Assembly: GCA_010015655.1 (NCBI GenBank) | Contig: ML976738.1 | Span: 270,555-334,554, forward strand | DNA: 64,000 nt | Source of the DNA: Bimuria novae-zelandiae CBS 107.79 | Lineage: Eukaryota; Ascomycota; Dothideomycetes; Pleosporales; Didymosphaeriaceae | Reading direction: 5' to 3' | In this document: piece after piece, positions 33,310-46,433 of the stretch | How the letters are laid out: each line of letters opens with the position of its first letter | Numbering within the stretch: position 1 is the stretch's first letter | Made by a program: the position numbers and the translations under genes | Notes under the pieces: generated by a model | Told to the model about the DNA's origin: nothing | The model's input: only the letters and a program-made list of their open reading frames with translations | The model's database searches: none

Positions 33310-36300
33310 ATATACCTAAAATTAAGTTATAGAGATCTTTATTTTTTAGTGCTAGTAATGCTAGTAGCTTTATAATAAAGTCTATAGCCACACTAGACTA
33401 TAGTCTTAGGGGTAGCTATAGTAGCTATAAGAGGCTATAGGGCTTATATCTCTTAGGCTTGTTCTTGTGACAGGCTAAGTAGTTACCTAGTACCTTCTAT
33501 ACTACCCAGCGTAGCCTAGAGATAGCATATTTATTTGTAATCTAACGCGTTATTTTAGTAATCCTTAGGTATCCTTAGTCCTTATCTTTATATAACTTCT
33601 TTATTAGTAGCAGAGCTACTTACTTACTAATTTAGATATAGTTTTAGTAGTCTCGTGCCACTATTTCTATAGCTTAGTAAAAATTATACACTTAGTAATC
33701 CTTGTTTATAAGCCCATCGTAATTCTATATCCTATCTATAGCTAGTTTATAATAGGTAAAGTCTATGCATCGCACTTCTAGTGCTAGCGTAAGCTATATC
33801 TTATTATAGTAAAAGGTTCCGTCCTTCGCGTAGGTTAAAATTATAATATAGTTACTACTATTATCTTCTTTTATAAGATCTAATTATTTACTAAGTACGT
33901 CTACTATAGCGTTTACGTTCCCTAGCAGATACGTAATGTAAAAGTTAAATCCTACTATCTACTTAAACTATCTAGCCTATTATTAATTAAGCTTTTTAGT
34001 CGTTGTAAAGCGCGTAAGATTAAAATAATCTAAAAATACATTTATTTAGTATTTTACTCCTTTAATATATGCTTCCTATTACTTAAAGTAATTAATAGTT
34101 ACTAATAATTCTTTATTATAAATTTTATAGTTAAGTTTTACTCTTAAAAGCTTTTTTGCGTAATAAAAGACTAGTCTCTATTTCTTATTATTATATTCTT
34201 ATAATAGTATAGCCCTTAATGCATAATCTAATACGTTTATATAGATACGATGTTGCCGCTTAAGGTTATATATTTATAGTAGGGGTGCTATTAGGAATAG
34301 GCGCTTTAGTTATTTAAAAGCTTCCTTCTCTACCTTTTATAGAGGTTGCTATTTTCCTGTCTCCGTAAGTTCTATTAGTAGAGTAGTAACTTTTAAGTAG
34401 TTCCTAATAAATTTACGATAGAAGTTAGTAAAGCCTAAAAAGGATTAAATAATTTTTACTAATTCTAGTAGTAATTATTTTTCTATTATCGTAATCTTCT
34501 TCGGGTCCATGTTAACACCCTCTTAGGATATTACAAATCCTAGATATTCTGTTTCTGTAACGTAGAATTTATATTTCTTAGGGTGTAGGAGCAATCTATG
34601 CTCTTATAGTTTTTACAATACTTTACGAACATGTTCCTTATGTTCCTCTAAAGTTCCGCTTAAGTATATTAATATGTTATCGAGGTATATCGTGCAGAAT
34701 ACGTCTAAGTATTTATATAATACTTAATTTATAAGCTCTTAGAAGGTTGCTAGGGCATTTATTAGTCTTATAGATATAACTATATACTTAAAGAGGCTAT
34801 ATCGTGTACGGAAAGCTATTTTCTACTTATAGCCTTTTATAATTTAAATCCTATAGAATCTAATTTAGACGTTAAATTTTGTAAACTACTTAGCTCCTTA
34901 GAGTTAATCTATAAGCTTTCTTATTAGGGGTAATAGGTAGTAGTTTTTAACTATAACAGCATTTAGCTATCTATAATTTACATAGAGTTATAGCCTACTC
35001 TCCTTTTTATAAATAAAGAGTATAATGAAGGCTATAAAACTCTAACTAGGTCTTTACTTTCTTAAGCGTAGATTCTTTTATATTAGCTCTTTTAACTCTT
35101 TCTCTTATTTATAGGTAAGGGGCCTTAGGCGTTCTAGCTATAGCTTAGCTCCTTTTACTAGTAGTATCTCGTAATCCTACTCCTTATATTTAGGCAGGAT
35201 AGTCTTATCGTACTCTTTAAATAGGTCTATAAATTCCTTGTATTCTTTTAGTAGACCTAGGTTATCAGGGACTATCTTAGCCTTCTGGACCTATATATAG
35301 TGTACCTATCCTAGGTGTCGCTTTATAATCTTATCTATTTTATATACTAATATTTCTTATATCTTAAATAGTTAGTTCCCCTTTCTTGCCTAAAGTTTCT
35401 AGAGAGTTTCCCTTTCGCTAGGGCTTACCTAAGCTATTACTAGTATATTTTAGGGAAAGATTATTTCTTTAATCTAGTCTATTTATAAATTATATTATTT
35501 TAGCTATTTATATCCTATAATAGCTTTAATATCTCCTATCTTTATAATAGTAAAAACATGTTAGCTCTCCAGGCCTTCTATATTAACTTATACTAGCGCT
35601 ATCTTAAGGTGTAGCTAACTATTACTATATTCTTATTACTAGGTCTTATCCGCGAGTCCTATTTATAATAGTATCTTCTTATTATAATATAGCATATTAT
35701 ATTTTATAACTACTTATAAGGTAATTAGACACGCGTCCACTCCTAAGTTAATAAGTGCTATAACACGATACCCGTGCACTATACTATTCTTAATTAAGCG
35801 TTTCTTAACTTAGTAAGTATCTACTTAATAAGTTATAATAATTACACTATTACTAGTATAGCTTATTATTTAGTAATAATCTAGTTTTTTAAGTCTTCTA
35901 ACTTATTTTAGACCCCCTATAAGGCTTCTGCCTCTTAGATCTAACCCTTAAGTTAGGCTAGCTTTAAGACTTCCTTAATTCTATAATACTTATATTACTA
36001 TTAATACAGGACGTAAGTCTCTTTAATCTTATTAGACTTATATACTCCTTAATTCCTATATTATAGGTAATTTAGAGTAAGGCATTCGTTTTAGGCTAAT
36101 ACGCTATATTTTAGGTAGCTATTAAAGAAAGCTATTTCTTTTTATAGGCTTAGGTGTATAAAGCACTATAGGTTATATTAGTTTTATTTAATTATTAGGT
36201 AGTTTACGTCTTTTCTTAGCTACGTGCTTTCTATTATTATGCTAGTGTCTTAAGGATCTAGGCCTTGCGGGAACTAGCCTATCTTAAACTTCTATTATCT

Positions 36301-38310
36301 ATATAGTTCGCAGGTAATATTAAAATATTAATACTAGCTATTCTACTTATAGTGCGTAGCTTAATAAATAAGAAAGTGCTTATAATAGTTATTAAGTACG
36401 CTATACTAGCTCTTCTCTAGCCTATAGTACTCTAATCCTCCTAGAAAATAAGAGGCTTTAACTCTAGCCTTAGAGTGCTATTAGCATCCTTTACGCGTGC
36501 ATTGTCACCACTTAGCATGTTCGTGTCGTTCCTGTATCGTGATCTGGCGTAGATACCGTCTTGGGCGCCCTTGTAGTTTCTCGGCAAGCCAATAGGCGTC
36601 CCATGCGTGTGCTCCTTGGACGATCACCTTTGCCTCACACTGAGATGAGTGGTGTAGCGTACTGCTGCACATCCAGCAGGTGTCGTCTGCCAATCGCTGG
36701 AAGATTTGGTATTCAGGAAGGGTCTTTCGTTCTTCTTCCTCTTCCATTGGCTCCGGGATCTCCTGCGTAAGATCTACTTCGTCGGCTTCTGCCGGCGTGA
36801 GGGTGGCCATAGCCACTCGTAGGAGGTTAGTCGTATTGACCTTGGTCTCCTGACCCTCGCAATCCTTGGCGAGGTGACCCTGCTTGCCGCATCGGAGGCA
36901 GGCTTTGTCCTTAAACCTTCGTTCTCGCTCTTGCGAGATGCCACTTCTGCCCTAGTAAGCCTTCCTTGACTTGTACGGCTGCTTTCCTTTGCCGTTCTTC
37001 TTTCTGTACCATCGGGCCTCGTCGGTTCATGATGACATCTCCGTCCCGGTCTCTTCCGGCGGGTCTGGTGCTGTTTTCCTTCCTGGAGAGCAGTCGGGTG
37101 CCATGCTGTTTTTTCAGCTTTCGTTTATATAGACAGTTATCTATTTTAATAGCATTATTTATAAGTTCTTCTAGATTATCTGCTTTTCCTTAGTAGACTA
37201 GTTCGTCTTTAACTAATTCCTTTAGTTTATTATAGTAAGTAATTATAAGTGGGGCTTCTTTCTATTTATCGAGTTCCGCTACTATTTATTTAAATTCTAG
37301 TGTATAGAGTACTACTAACTTCTTTTATTATAAGCGTTAGAGGCGTATTTTAGCTTAATATCCTTTATTAATAGTGCTAAACATTCCTTTTATAGCTTTA
37401 TAAAAAGGCTTTTAGTCCTTAAAGGCGTCTTTCGTAGCGTTTAAGTTATAATTCTCTACCTTGCTATTCTTAAGGAAGTTATTAATTATTAGTCTAGCCT
37501 ATATAGTTACCTTATCCTATATATTTATGCAGGTAACTAGGATCTTATCTTATTTATATTAAACTTTCCTAGGTTATAGCGGATAAATAGTTCTATCTAA
37601 GTTAGGAACGTGCCTAGATAGCCCTTCCTAAAGTAGGGTTTAGGCTTTAGGACCTTTAGCTAATACTTTATAGCCTTTTATTTACTTATCTTTTTGTTTA
37701 TCTAGTTAATAATTTCCTATAGCTAGGCTACCTAAGCTACTTATTTAGTAACTATTTCTTTTAGGGTCTTTTCCTTAGGTGCTAGAGCTAGTGCTCGAAC
37801 TAGGTCCTACTATTATACTATAAGGTAGTTAAAGTGTTATAAGGCGCTTATACCTTATTCTAATTTAAGTTAAGGTAGTAAGGTATTATAGTACTTTATA
37901 AATTATTTAGTAGTATAAGTTAATACAATACTTAGCGTAAGGCTAGATAATCTAATCTTATAATAAAATAAAATAACTATTGGTTTATATAAGAGAACGT
38001 ACTCGCACAGAAGATATATAAGTTAACTATAAAAAAGGAAATAACATAGAAGAATTTACTACACTATATACTAGTCTATTTCTTCCTTTATCTCTAGGTA
38101 ATCTGGCCCCCTTAGCGGATCACCGTGGTTCGAAGCTCTTAGTAGATTACCTTAATCTAGAGCTACTATTAGATTAGAGTTACGTAACCCTAGCTAATAT
38201 AAGCGACCCCGCGAGTCCTCACGGGCTAGTTATAGCATAACCTTATCTGCCTCCCCCCATTTATCCTTATTCGTGGTTGTGCCACTATCCGGGTTTCCTG
38301 AGCTCGTAAC
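33310..38310 (-). mobile_element. Ty3/gypsy retrotransposon, RIPped and truncated in the integrase
   Basis: Transcription direction is minus. From right to left: probable LTR/leader from 38310 (TGTTACGAGCTC on the minus strand), gag with a CCHC knuckle near 36858-36900, protease-RT region with FCTIYLDNILIY near 34665-34700 (Asp to Asn against YLDDI), and at 33430-33310 the end of the integrase zinc finger (CHKNKP...SSVAIDFI). The element stops there; the rest of the integrase and the second LTR are gone. It joins Fot1 sequence at 38311, so it inserted into that element or replaced its left half. Confidence 0.75.
36505..36910 (-). pseudogene. gypsy Gag fragment with CCHC zinc knuckle
   Basis: The frame reads DKACLRCGKQGHLAKDCEG (C-x2-C-x4-H-x4-C, nucleic-acid binding), then an acidic linker and a second Cys pair (CWMCSSTLHHSSQC). 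It ends at TGA 36505-36507. Unlike both sides, this stretch has normal base composition. Confidence 0.75.
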
Positions 38311-38952
38311 AAAATTTATTAAGAAAAATATAAGCTTAAAAGGTAGTAAGATATTAATCGCACCTAATCTATTAAACACCTTATTAAGATTAAATAAAAA
38401 AAAAACTAGTAGCTCTAAAGGTACGTTCAATATTACTATTACTTAGTAACTTAGGATAAGCAGTAGCGTAGATCTAAAAAACGTTATTTATATTAATATA
38501 GTTCTAGCTATTATAGGCTAATATCTCTACCCCTTAATAATAACGCCTCTTAACTACACTAAAACAGGTAATATCTAATAGTTATAAAATATATAAAAAA
38601 TATAAAAGTAGCTATAATAGAATAATGTTGTTATTCCTTGCGTACGTCTCGAATCGCTCTAAATAGTAGCTACTATGTCCGTCCATAATAAGGAGTTATT
38701 TAACGCCTTTAGTGTGTAGCTTTATACAAGGATCGAATACCTCTGTAAGATATATATAACCTAGTCTGTTATTCGACTATCTAATTTTGCTATAGGTAAT
38801 TATCTAGTAATCTAGAATGTCTGCATCCTTGTTAAATTAGAAGTTCTAGAACACCTTCCCTTTAGCGATAACTATTACTAGTATACAGCGTTTAGCGACG
38901 TTTATACATTTAATATCTAATATCTAGTCGCGATCTCTAGGCTATATATAGT

Positions 38953-39123
38953 TGTCAGATAGAATAAGCTACGGTGAGGTCAGATCTGTACAATCGAGCA
39001 GGGACCACTTGGCTTGGCACACTAGCAAAATATCCAAAACCAACTAAACACAGTGGAGAATACAAAAAAAAATAATAAATACTATTAAGTTGCATTAACA
39101 TCTACTTATCATACCATCTAACA
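38953..39123 (+). repeat. Left LTR of the second copia element
   Basis: 171 bp; differs from the right LTR at a handful of positions, nearly all transitions. Confidence 0.9.
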
Positions 39124-40793
39124 ATTAAGAGTCTTACTACCCCGACTGATACAATATGGCGCAACTCTCAAACCGCGATTCTACGGTACACCTGAACACC
39201 TCCGTAGACCATAGGGGGTAGAGAACACAACTCCAGGCAAGATGCGTAGTACATAACATTTAGAATAAAGTTAATCTAAATTTAACTACGCTATTAACCC
39301 CGAAACCGCTACTAATAAGGGCTCTAGTTATTACTGACTACGCGCCAGCCGCGAATATTAAAGTCTTAATAAGACTAACTAAACTATTAGCTAGAGGCTA
39401 GAAGGCTTTTAAAGAAGATCTTAAATACTATAAGATCCTCTTTAAGCAATATAAGAGCAATCGACACGAATACAAAAAGAAGTAATCGAGCCTTTAGCAC
39501 ATCGTTACGTTTATCTAATTAATTATGTCACCGCACCTACTGCGCACATGTTGCCTACTAGACAAGCTACTACGATAGTGGATTACCGATCTGCAGAAGA
39601 CAATTGGCATAAGCGACTAACTCGAACAAGAACAAGCACGTACCAGATACCGTACGACACTTAAGCTAATAAGAAGCCCTTAACAATAGGATACTTAGCT
39701 AGCTAAGTACGACGAAGTAGCTACAAAAGCAGAAGCCTTCTAAGTTACTAAAGTATTATAAATTAATATAATTATAAAAGACTTTATAAATACCGTAAAC
39801 AAGGTTGCTCCTATATAGTCTACGAATTTTTAAAATAATGGTCGATTCGCAGCTGGCGTGGATCGAAAAGAGATAATATAATACTTCTAAGAATATATAA
39901 TAATAAATTATCCCCTTAGATTAGGGAAACACAAAGCATTTGTGTCTAATAATACATTATTTTTCGCTGAAGGTAGTGCACCTACCTAGGGCAACGATAG
40001 AAACGCCTATCCTGCTAAAAGCGCGTTATTAAAACAAAACTAGGGTAGACCTCGTAATTAACGTATAACGGGCAGGAAAACCACCACGCTTAAATAGCCT
40101 GCAGATTCAGAGCCTACTACTATAAGAGGAGCAAAATGCCCTGCATGTAGATAACGCCATAGTATAAGGGACTGCTATTATGTTAATCCAGACAAGGCTC
40201 CTAAATGGTGGAAACCAAACGAGACTATTAGCGAGCTTATACAATTTAAGCGTAAGAAAGACGTAACGTTCCAGGGGCTAATCTATAGACAAAGTAGGAC
40301 CTAATTAAGAACACTAATTACGAAATAATCGCACACTCCAACGCCCGAGATCCTTAAAGATTAACTAGAGGGCTAGAGAATTGCTGCTACTAAAGTAGCT
40401 TTTAACTTAGCAGTAGGAGGGAGAGATGCTACTAATTATCTATTATAAAAGTTATTTATTCTTAACTTAGGATTAACCTGCTACATTACTAACAACCCTA
40501 ATTACATCTATAGTTTCCGACCACCACTGCCTGGAGACTATATATGGGCCGGAAATTCCAAAGTGTGGATTAGAGGATATGGGTCTATTAACCTTACTCT
40601 AAAGAATAATACTAGAATAATAAAATTAATCTTGTAAGATGTGGCTATTTGCCTAGACCTATTATATAACTTAGTGTTATTCTAACTGTTAAGGCACAAA
40701 GGGATCTGGTAGGACACATAAATAGACCTAACTACTCTCTAAGGAGCTAAGAACAGAGCTATTAGAATTATAACCAAGATGTTTAGATAGTGG

Positions 40794-43700
40794 GTGCTAG
40801 AATATAATCCGCTACCACCTGCCACATATCACACACACAAGATTACTACAAGAACCAAAAGAGGACCGCAAAAGGCCTTAGCTATGCTGTGGCACAAAAG
40901 ACTAGGACACCCAGGCCTAGTGGCTATTAAACACCTAGTGCAGCAAACTGAAGGGGTGCGTGTTAAAGGCATTATAACTGTAGAATGCAACTCATGCGGG
41001 AGAGCAAAGTCCAGACAGCAGATAAGCCACGCCCCACGAATAAACGAAGATGGACCTAGAGAGAGGCTTAGCATTGACTTCCACACATACGAGATCCAAG
41101 GAGTCACTAAAGAGAAGAGTTAATTGCTAATTACTAATAAGTTTTTAGGCATGTAATAGGACCTCTACTTTATAGATTACTAAATAGCAAAGTTAATTAT
41201 TAATGCCTTTTTAGTATTTATCTTATTCCTTAAGAACCACTACAACATCTCTGTTAAGACTATTAAAGCAGACAACGAGATCGCCATAGTTAAACTAAAA
41301 GTTAAGAAATAGTTAATAACCTAAGGAATAATTGTGGAGCCTTCCGCACTAGATATATAATCACAAAATGGAGGCGCAGAACGCTTAGGGGGTGTGAACA
41401 AGGAGAAAGCTCGTGCCATGCGACTTAATGCCAACCTATCCTGGGAGCTGTGGCCTGAGATTATAAAAGCCGCTGTATACCTCTACAATCGAACACTAAA
41501 CTATGCAAATCACTGGAAAACACTATACGAGATATTCTTCACACGAGTCGCTTTTAGTAATGGGATAGTCACGTTACTACGAAAACCTAACATTACACAC
41601 TTAAAAGCGTACGGCTACAAGGCATTTGCAATAACTAATGATACTTACTAAGGCAAATTACGCCTACAACGTCTTAACCCGAAGGCATGGATTAGTTATC
41701 TAGTTAGATACCAATCATGAAACATCTACCGAATATGGATACCGTCACTTGGCAAAGTAATAAATACCCGGGACGTTGTCTTTAACGAAGAGTTAGTATT
41801 CGACGGGAAAATTAAGGACCTTATAGATAGTCTTATATACAGCACGCTTTAAGAAATAGTAACGCACGTAAGAACTATTAAGTTACTAACTCTTACCTAA
41901 TAACTATAAATAGACTCCTTTTATAAGGATAAAGCCACTGTAGATTTGTCAGAACAACAAGATAAAGCAGATCTACTAGGCTACTATTAAGGAAGGAAGA
42001 TTAGGGATAACTACTTAACTCCTCTAACTATATTACTACTTGTCGCGTTACTTGCACAGTTAATAGCTAGAGACTAAATAAGTCTAACGTAATAAGCGTC
42101 CTCTACAACTATCCCCTAGGTAGCAGCTTTTATGGCGGGAACCTAAGCCGGCCGTGTTAGAAAATATAAAGGAGAAGTTATAGACAAGGCTAAGATAATA
42201 AGAATGCTTGCTAAAGGCTTAAAGCCCTATTAAAGTTAACTTCTACCTCTACTAACGTGCTAAACTAAGCTTAAGGATTACCTAATAGGTAAGATATTTT
42301 AAGAGGCTAAGCAAGTGCACCTCGTAAGCCACTAAGAAATAAAATTATAGTTAGAAATTCTAGTAAAGAAGATTAAACTAACAGGATAGCAGATTCTTAA
42401 CTATATATAGGTATACACCTACAAACTTAATAAGCACTATCGCTTGCTAAAGTGTAAGGCGCAACTAGTCATCTAAGGCAATTAATAACGAAATATTACC
42501 TCGCAAGACACTTACGCAGCCACGCTTGCTAGTTGGTTATTCCGAATAATAATGGCAATAGCAGCTTACTATGATATGGAGCTCACGCAGTACGACGTCA
42601 CCAACGCTTTTGTCCACGCAATAATAGATCGAGAGGTGTATATAAGAATGCCTTAGGGTTATCAGAAGCCTGGAACAATATTGCAAGTAAATAAAGCACT
42701 GTATGGCCTTCGCATTTTATCACTCCTCTAGCAGAGAGAATTCACGATAATACTTAAAGCGCTAGGCTTCTAGACAGTGCCTTATAAGCCATGCTACCTA
42801 ATTAAAGATAGAGTTATTATATTTTTTTATATCGACGACATCATACTCGCGTACCACAAGGACAAAGAACAAGAAGCTTAATAAGTAATTAAACGCTTAT
42901 AAGGCAAGTACACTCTTACTAAAGGAAACAACCTTTAATAGTTTCTTAGCATAGAGGTTGTACAGGACTAAATAAGCTATAAGATTTAACTATTACAGGC
43001 CTCCTATTTAGACAAGATTAGCTAACTAGCAGACAAGACAAATATTCAACATAATACTCTAATAGCTGCGATTAAATTACTACTAAGGAAAGGGTTAGCA
43101 ACACTAACTAAAATTAATAAATTTTAACGTAAGATTAGATCGCTACTCTTTACTGTAGTTATTACTAGGCCAGACATTACCTTTGCAACATCACGATTAG
43201 CTCGATTTCTGTTAAACTTAGGGACTAAGCACTAAGACGCAGCAGACCGAGTTCTCTTATACCTTTAAAGCACAAAGTAGCGAGCCCTATAGCTTAGAGG
43301 TAACACTAGACTTTAGATTGCAAGCAATGCATTATTTGCTAATAATATAATAGACTACAAGAGCTCCTAAAGTTACGCTATTAAGCTCTTTAGTAGTCTT
43401 ATCACCTGGAAAGTAAATAAACAAGACACTATAATAATATTAACTACTAAGGCCAAGCTGCTAGCTCTCTCTCAGGTAGCTAAGGAAGCACTTTTTGTCT
43501 TAAGACTACTTTAAGAACTTAAGATTAAACTGGACGCGCGCACAGTCACTATTTAGTGTAATAATAAATAAACTATACGCCTAGTAACTAAGGAGGTTTC
43601 CCGCCTTTAAACCAAACTTTGGCATGTGGACGTCCACAACTACTAGATCCGACAAGAAGTATTTATAGGCAGGATTAAAGTAGAGCATGTGTAGTCAGCG

Positions 43701-43850
43701 GACATGATTACTAATAGCCTTATAAAGGTGCTCTCTAAGAGTAAGTGGGAGGGTTTTCTCTAACAACTTAGATTAGTTAATATAGAGACTAAGGAGGTAA
43801 CAAATACTATGCCTCTTAAGGAGATTTAAGAGCAACTTAAAGACCTTACA
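40794..43850 (+). pseudogene. copia pol remnant
   Basis: 40794-41123 encodes the GAG-pre-integrase zinc finger (LWHKRLGHPGLVAIKHLVQQ...CNSCGRAKSRQQ) and the start of integrase (LSIDFHTYE). 41394-41651 holds the integrase end (SWELWPEIIKAAVYLYNRT, LKAYGYKAF). The RT box YIDDI is intact at 42828-42842, with VNKALYGLR before it. RNase H remnants follow at about 43430-43700. RIP-type stops separate the pieces. Confidence 0.85.
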
Positions 43851-43894
43851 ATTGCATAAGTGCCAGCTTGAAGAGTTTCCAAGCTGAAGGGGTG

Positions 43895-44065
43895 TGTTAG
43901 ATAGAATAAGCTGCGGTGAGGTTAGATCTATACAATCGAGCAGGGACCACTTGGCTTGGCACACTAGCAAAATATCCGAAACCAACTAAACACAGTGGAG
44001 AATACAAAAAAAAACAATAAATACTATCAAGTTGCATCAACATCTACTTATCATACCATCTAACA
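43895..44065 (+). repeat. Right LTR of the second copia element
   Basis: 171 bp, followed by ATAGT and then the continuation of the interrupted Fot1 copy. Confidence 0.9.
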
Positions 44066-44740
44066 ATAGTATTAAGGGCTATCTACTATTATTATAACTT
44101 TAGCTATACTAATATCACCTCTTAAAAAGCTAATCTTGTCTATATTATAAATATTATTATTTTAGATACTATGCCTATTCGCTATATTCTTAAGAAGCTA
44201 AAAATATTTATTAATTATTTTAAAATTTTTTAATTTTACTTTTTAATACTTATATTTCTTATTTTACGTAATTTACACTTTAGAGGTACGTCTAACGTAG
44301 TTATTAATCTAATTTTTGCTAACTAGCTACTTACCCCGTAATTAATGTAGTATATTTACGGTGTCTTTAACCATCTATTTATAAACGGGGTATTTATAAG
44401 TATCTAGGTCTAATATCTACTTTATTAATATATATTCTTTATTATTATTAATGTTTCGACTATTTATAATAGTTTAAAAGTATATAGGATAGCTATAATA
44501 GTAGCGTAAGAATATATTATAGTTTACGCGGTATATACGCGCTACTTTCCTAATACTTATAATTTAATTATTTTATAATATATATATAGTATAGATAATT
44601 CTGCCTTCACGCGTAGAGTTTTAGATCTTTGAAATTACGGGCATAGTGTTGGTAAAGATGGATAGGTACAGATTTTGGTAGGTGTCTTGGCACGTCTGAT
44701 CGATTCGCTTATATAATCGATTCGCTTGTAGAGTACGTTA

Positions 44741-46425
44741 TTCTTAACTTAAATTGATAAAATTTTCCGCCCTAGCTTATTACTATAAAAGATATTGTAA
44801 GGGGCTGGGTGCTCAAGGAGCCAAAGGTGCCAAAAGAATACTTACGAATTCGATAGAGAGTCCGAAGTTAAGCTTCGGGCGTCGAACTTATATATCTAGG
44901 GTTCGCATAATCGAGGGTCAAGGATCCGAGGCAACAACTGGGCGTAGCCCATTACAGATATAGCTAATTAGCTAAAAGTAAGCTATAAACTTTATAAAGC
45001 GTTAGTTAGAGCTCTAAGTTAAGTTTAATTAAAGGTATAACTATAAGAGAGCCCTCTATAAGGATCTTAGAGTTATATAAGACAAGTTCTAGCTTATAAA
45101 GAATACTAAAGCTAAGCATAGTATCCTAGATAATAACACCTCTGCTTTTAATAAGTTAGGCTTTATAATAGGTATAATATTAACTAAAGTAGTAGTTATA
45201 GACTTTAAGCGTTAGGGGTAGCTAAAAAGCATATAATAAAGTAATTAAAAGTAGACTATAGTTATTTAAGATATTAACGCGTTAGTGTAGGCGATGCTAC
45301 CTTTTATTATCTTCTAAGGCAAGCACCACCTCTCCGCCTAGTATAAAAAGAAAGATCTACCTTATAATTAGGTTATTAAAGTCTCTAAGAATAGCTAGAT
45401 AATAAATAAGCTTAGTCTATATTAGTTAAAGTACTTTAATAAGTATATAAAGAGGCGTATTATTAGTATAGCATGTTCACTTATTATTAATAATTATAAG
45501 AGCTATAACTCGCGTAAATTCTAGTAATACTGTAAGGATAATAAAATTTTTACTCTTTATATACCTTTATACTCGTCGCATCTCCTATAGCCACTTAATA
45601 CAGGCTATTTTGTCCCTTTAAAGAAGGCGTATAGGCCCTAAGCTAAGGATCTAATGCGTAACTATATTACGTATATTACTAAAATTAAGTTCCTATCTTG
45701 CTTTATTATAGCTTTTAAAGCTTTAATTACTAAAAGTAATATTAATGAAGGCTTTTTAGGCGCTAGATTAGTTCTACTTAACTTAAAAGCTATAATATTA
45801 AAGCTTAATATTAGGTTACGTATACTATTACTATATACTATTTTGAATAGTATTTAGTAGTTGTAAATACTAAGTAACACCTTAGAATTAGGATTATAAT
45901 TAACGCTAGTAAAGTAAATGGTTTAAATATATATTAATAGTTTCCTAATTTTAATAATTAAAGTAGTTAAAAAGCTTGTAAAAGGCGCTAAGATAATAAC
46001 GTATTTTTAATATTAATAACTAAGCGTAACGCTAAGTTTTAAGCTACTAATAAGGCTACTATATAACGTAAATTATATAAAAGAAAGCGAGTATAGCGTA
46101 AGAGAGTTCTAATAGCTAAGGAAAACCTACGGCTAGCCATTCTAAAGGAGTTTAGGACGCGTAGTAATAGACAAAAGACGAAGAAGAGGGCGCGCGCTAA
46201 TAAAGGCGGATCGACTTAATAGTGCTATAGACGCTACGGTAAGCCTAGGCATAATAAAATAACTTATAGGTAATTTATAAAAGTAAATACTAAATAGATT
46301 AGCTTTTTATAATTTTTAATAACTATTTGTATTGGTTGTGCACTATCGTGTAAAGTACAGAGTTTGGTGGAGTCTTGGTAGAGTGTCCGACTCGCTTGCG
46401 TGTCCGACTCGCTTGTCAGGTACGT
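44741..46425 (+). mobile_element. RIP-degraded Fot1 element, left terminus missing
   Basis: The right terminus, two CGACTCGCTTG units then GTACGT at 46425 and TA, is of the CGAGTCGG type seen at 4429. The plus strand carries transposase remnants: LYIPLYSSHLLQPLNTGYF near 45560-45610 (the family's third-Asp box, Asp now Asn) and a decayed zinc knuckle near 46210-46250. The left terminus is absent; the previous Fot1 ends directly before it. A solo LTR is inserted near the left end. Confidence 0.75.
44796..44956. mobile_element. Solo LTR, 161 bp, target duplication GATAT
   Basis: TGTAAGGGGCTGGG...GCCCATTACA with inverted tips. GATAT at 44791-44795 and 44957-44961. A sister copy is at 48629-48790. 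Much less RIPped than its surroundings. Confidence 0.85.
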
Positions 46426-46433
46426 TAATTTTA

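Larger units (their letters stand above)
38953..44065 (+). mobile_element. Ty1/copia retrotransposon, target duplication ATAGT
   Basis: LTRs of 171 bp at 38953-39123 and 43895-44065 start TGT(C/T)AGATAG and end ATCTAACA. ATAGT flanks both (38948-38952, 44066-44070), and the uninterrupted target survives in the related copy near 56300-56316. A GAAGGGGTG polypurine tract precedes the right LTR. No tRNA-Met primer site like that of the 12.9-kb element is apparent, so it is a different family. Confidence 0.93.
38311..44738. mobile_element. Right part of a Fot1 element, split by a copia insertion
   Basis: 38311-38952 and 44071-44738 align with consecutive parts of the Fot1 copy at 54777-56978 (about 55709-56310 and 56311-56978), with mostly transition differences. 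The right terminus GATCGATTCGCTT...GAGTACGT ends at 44738, followed by TA. The left portion is replaced by the gypsy fragment. No intact coding remains. Confidence 0.8.

Noticed and set aside
44796..44956. 5S rRNA-like or SINE element, because of a CCGAAGTTAAGC string
   Set aside because: The rest does not follow 5S rRNA, and the TG...CA ends with a 5-bp GATAT duplication fit a solo LTR better.
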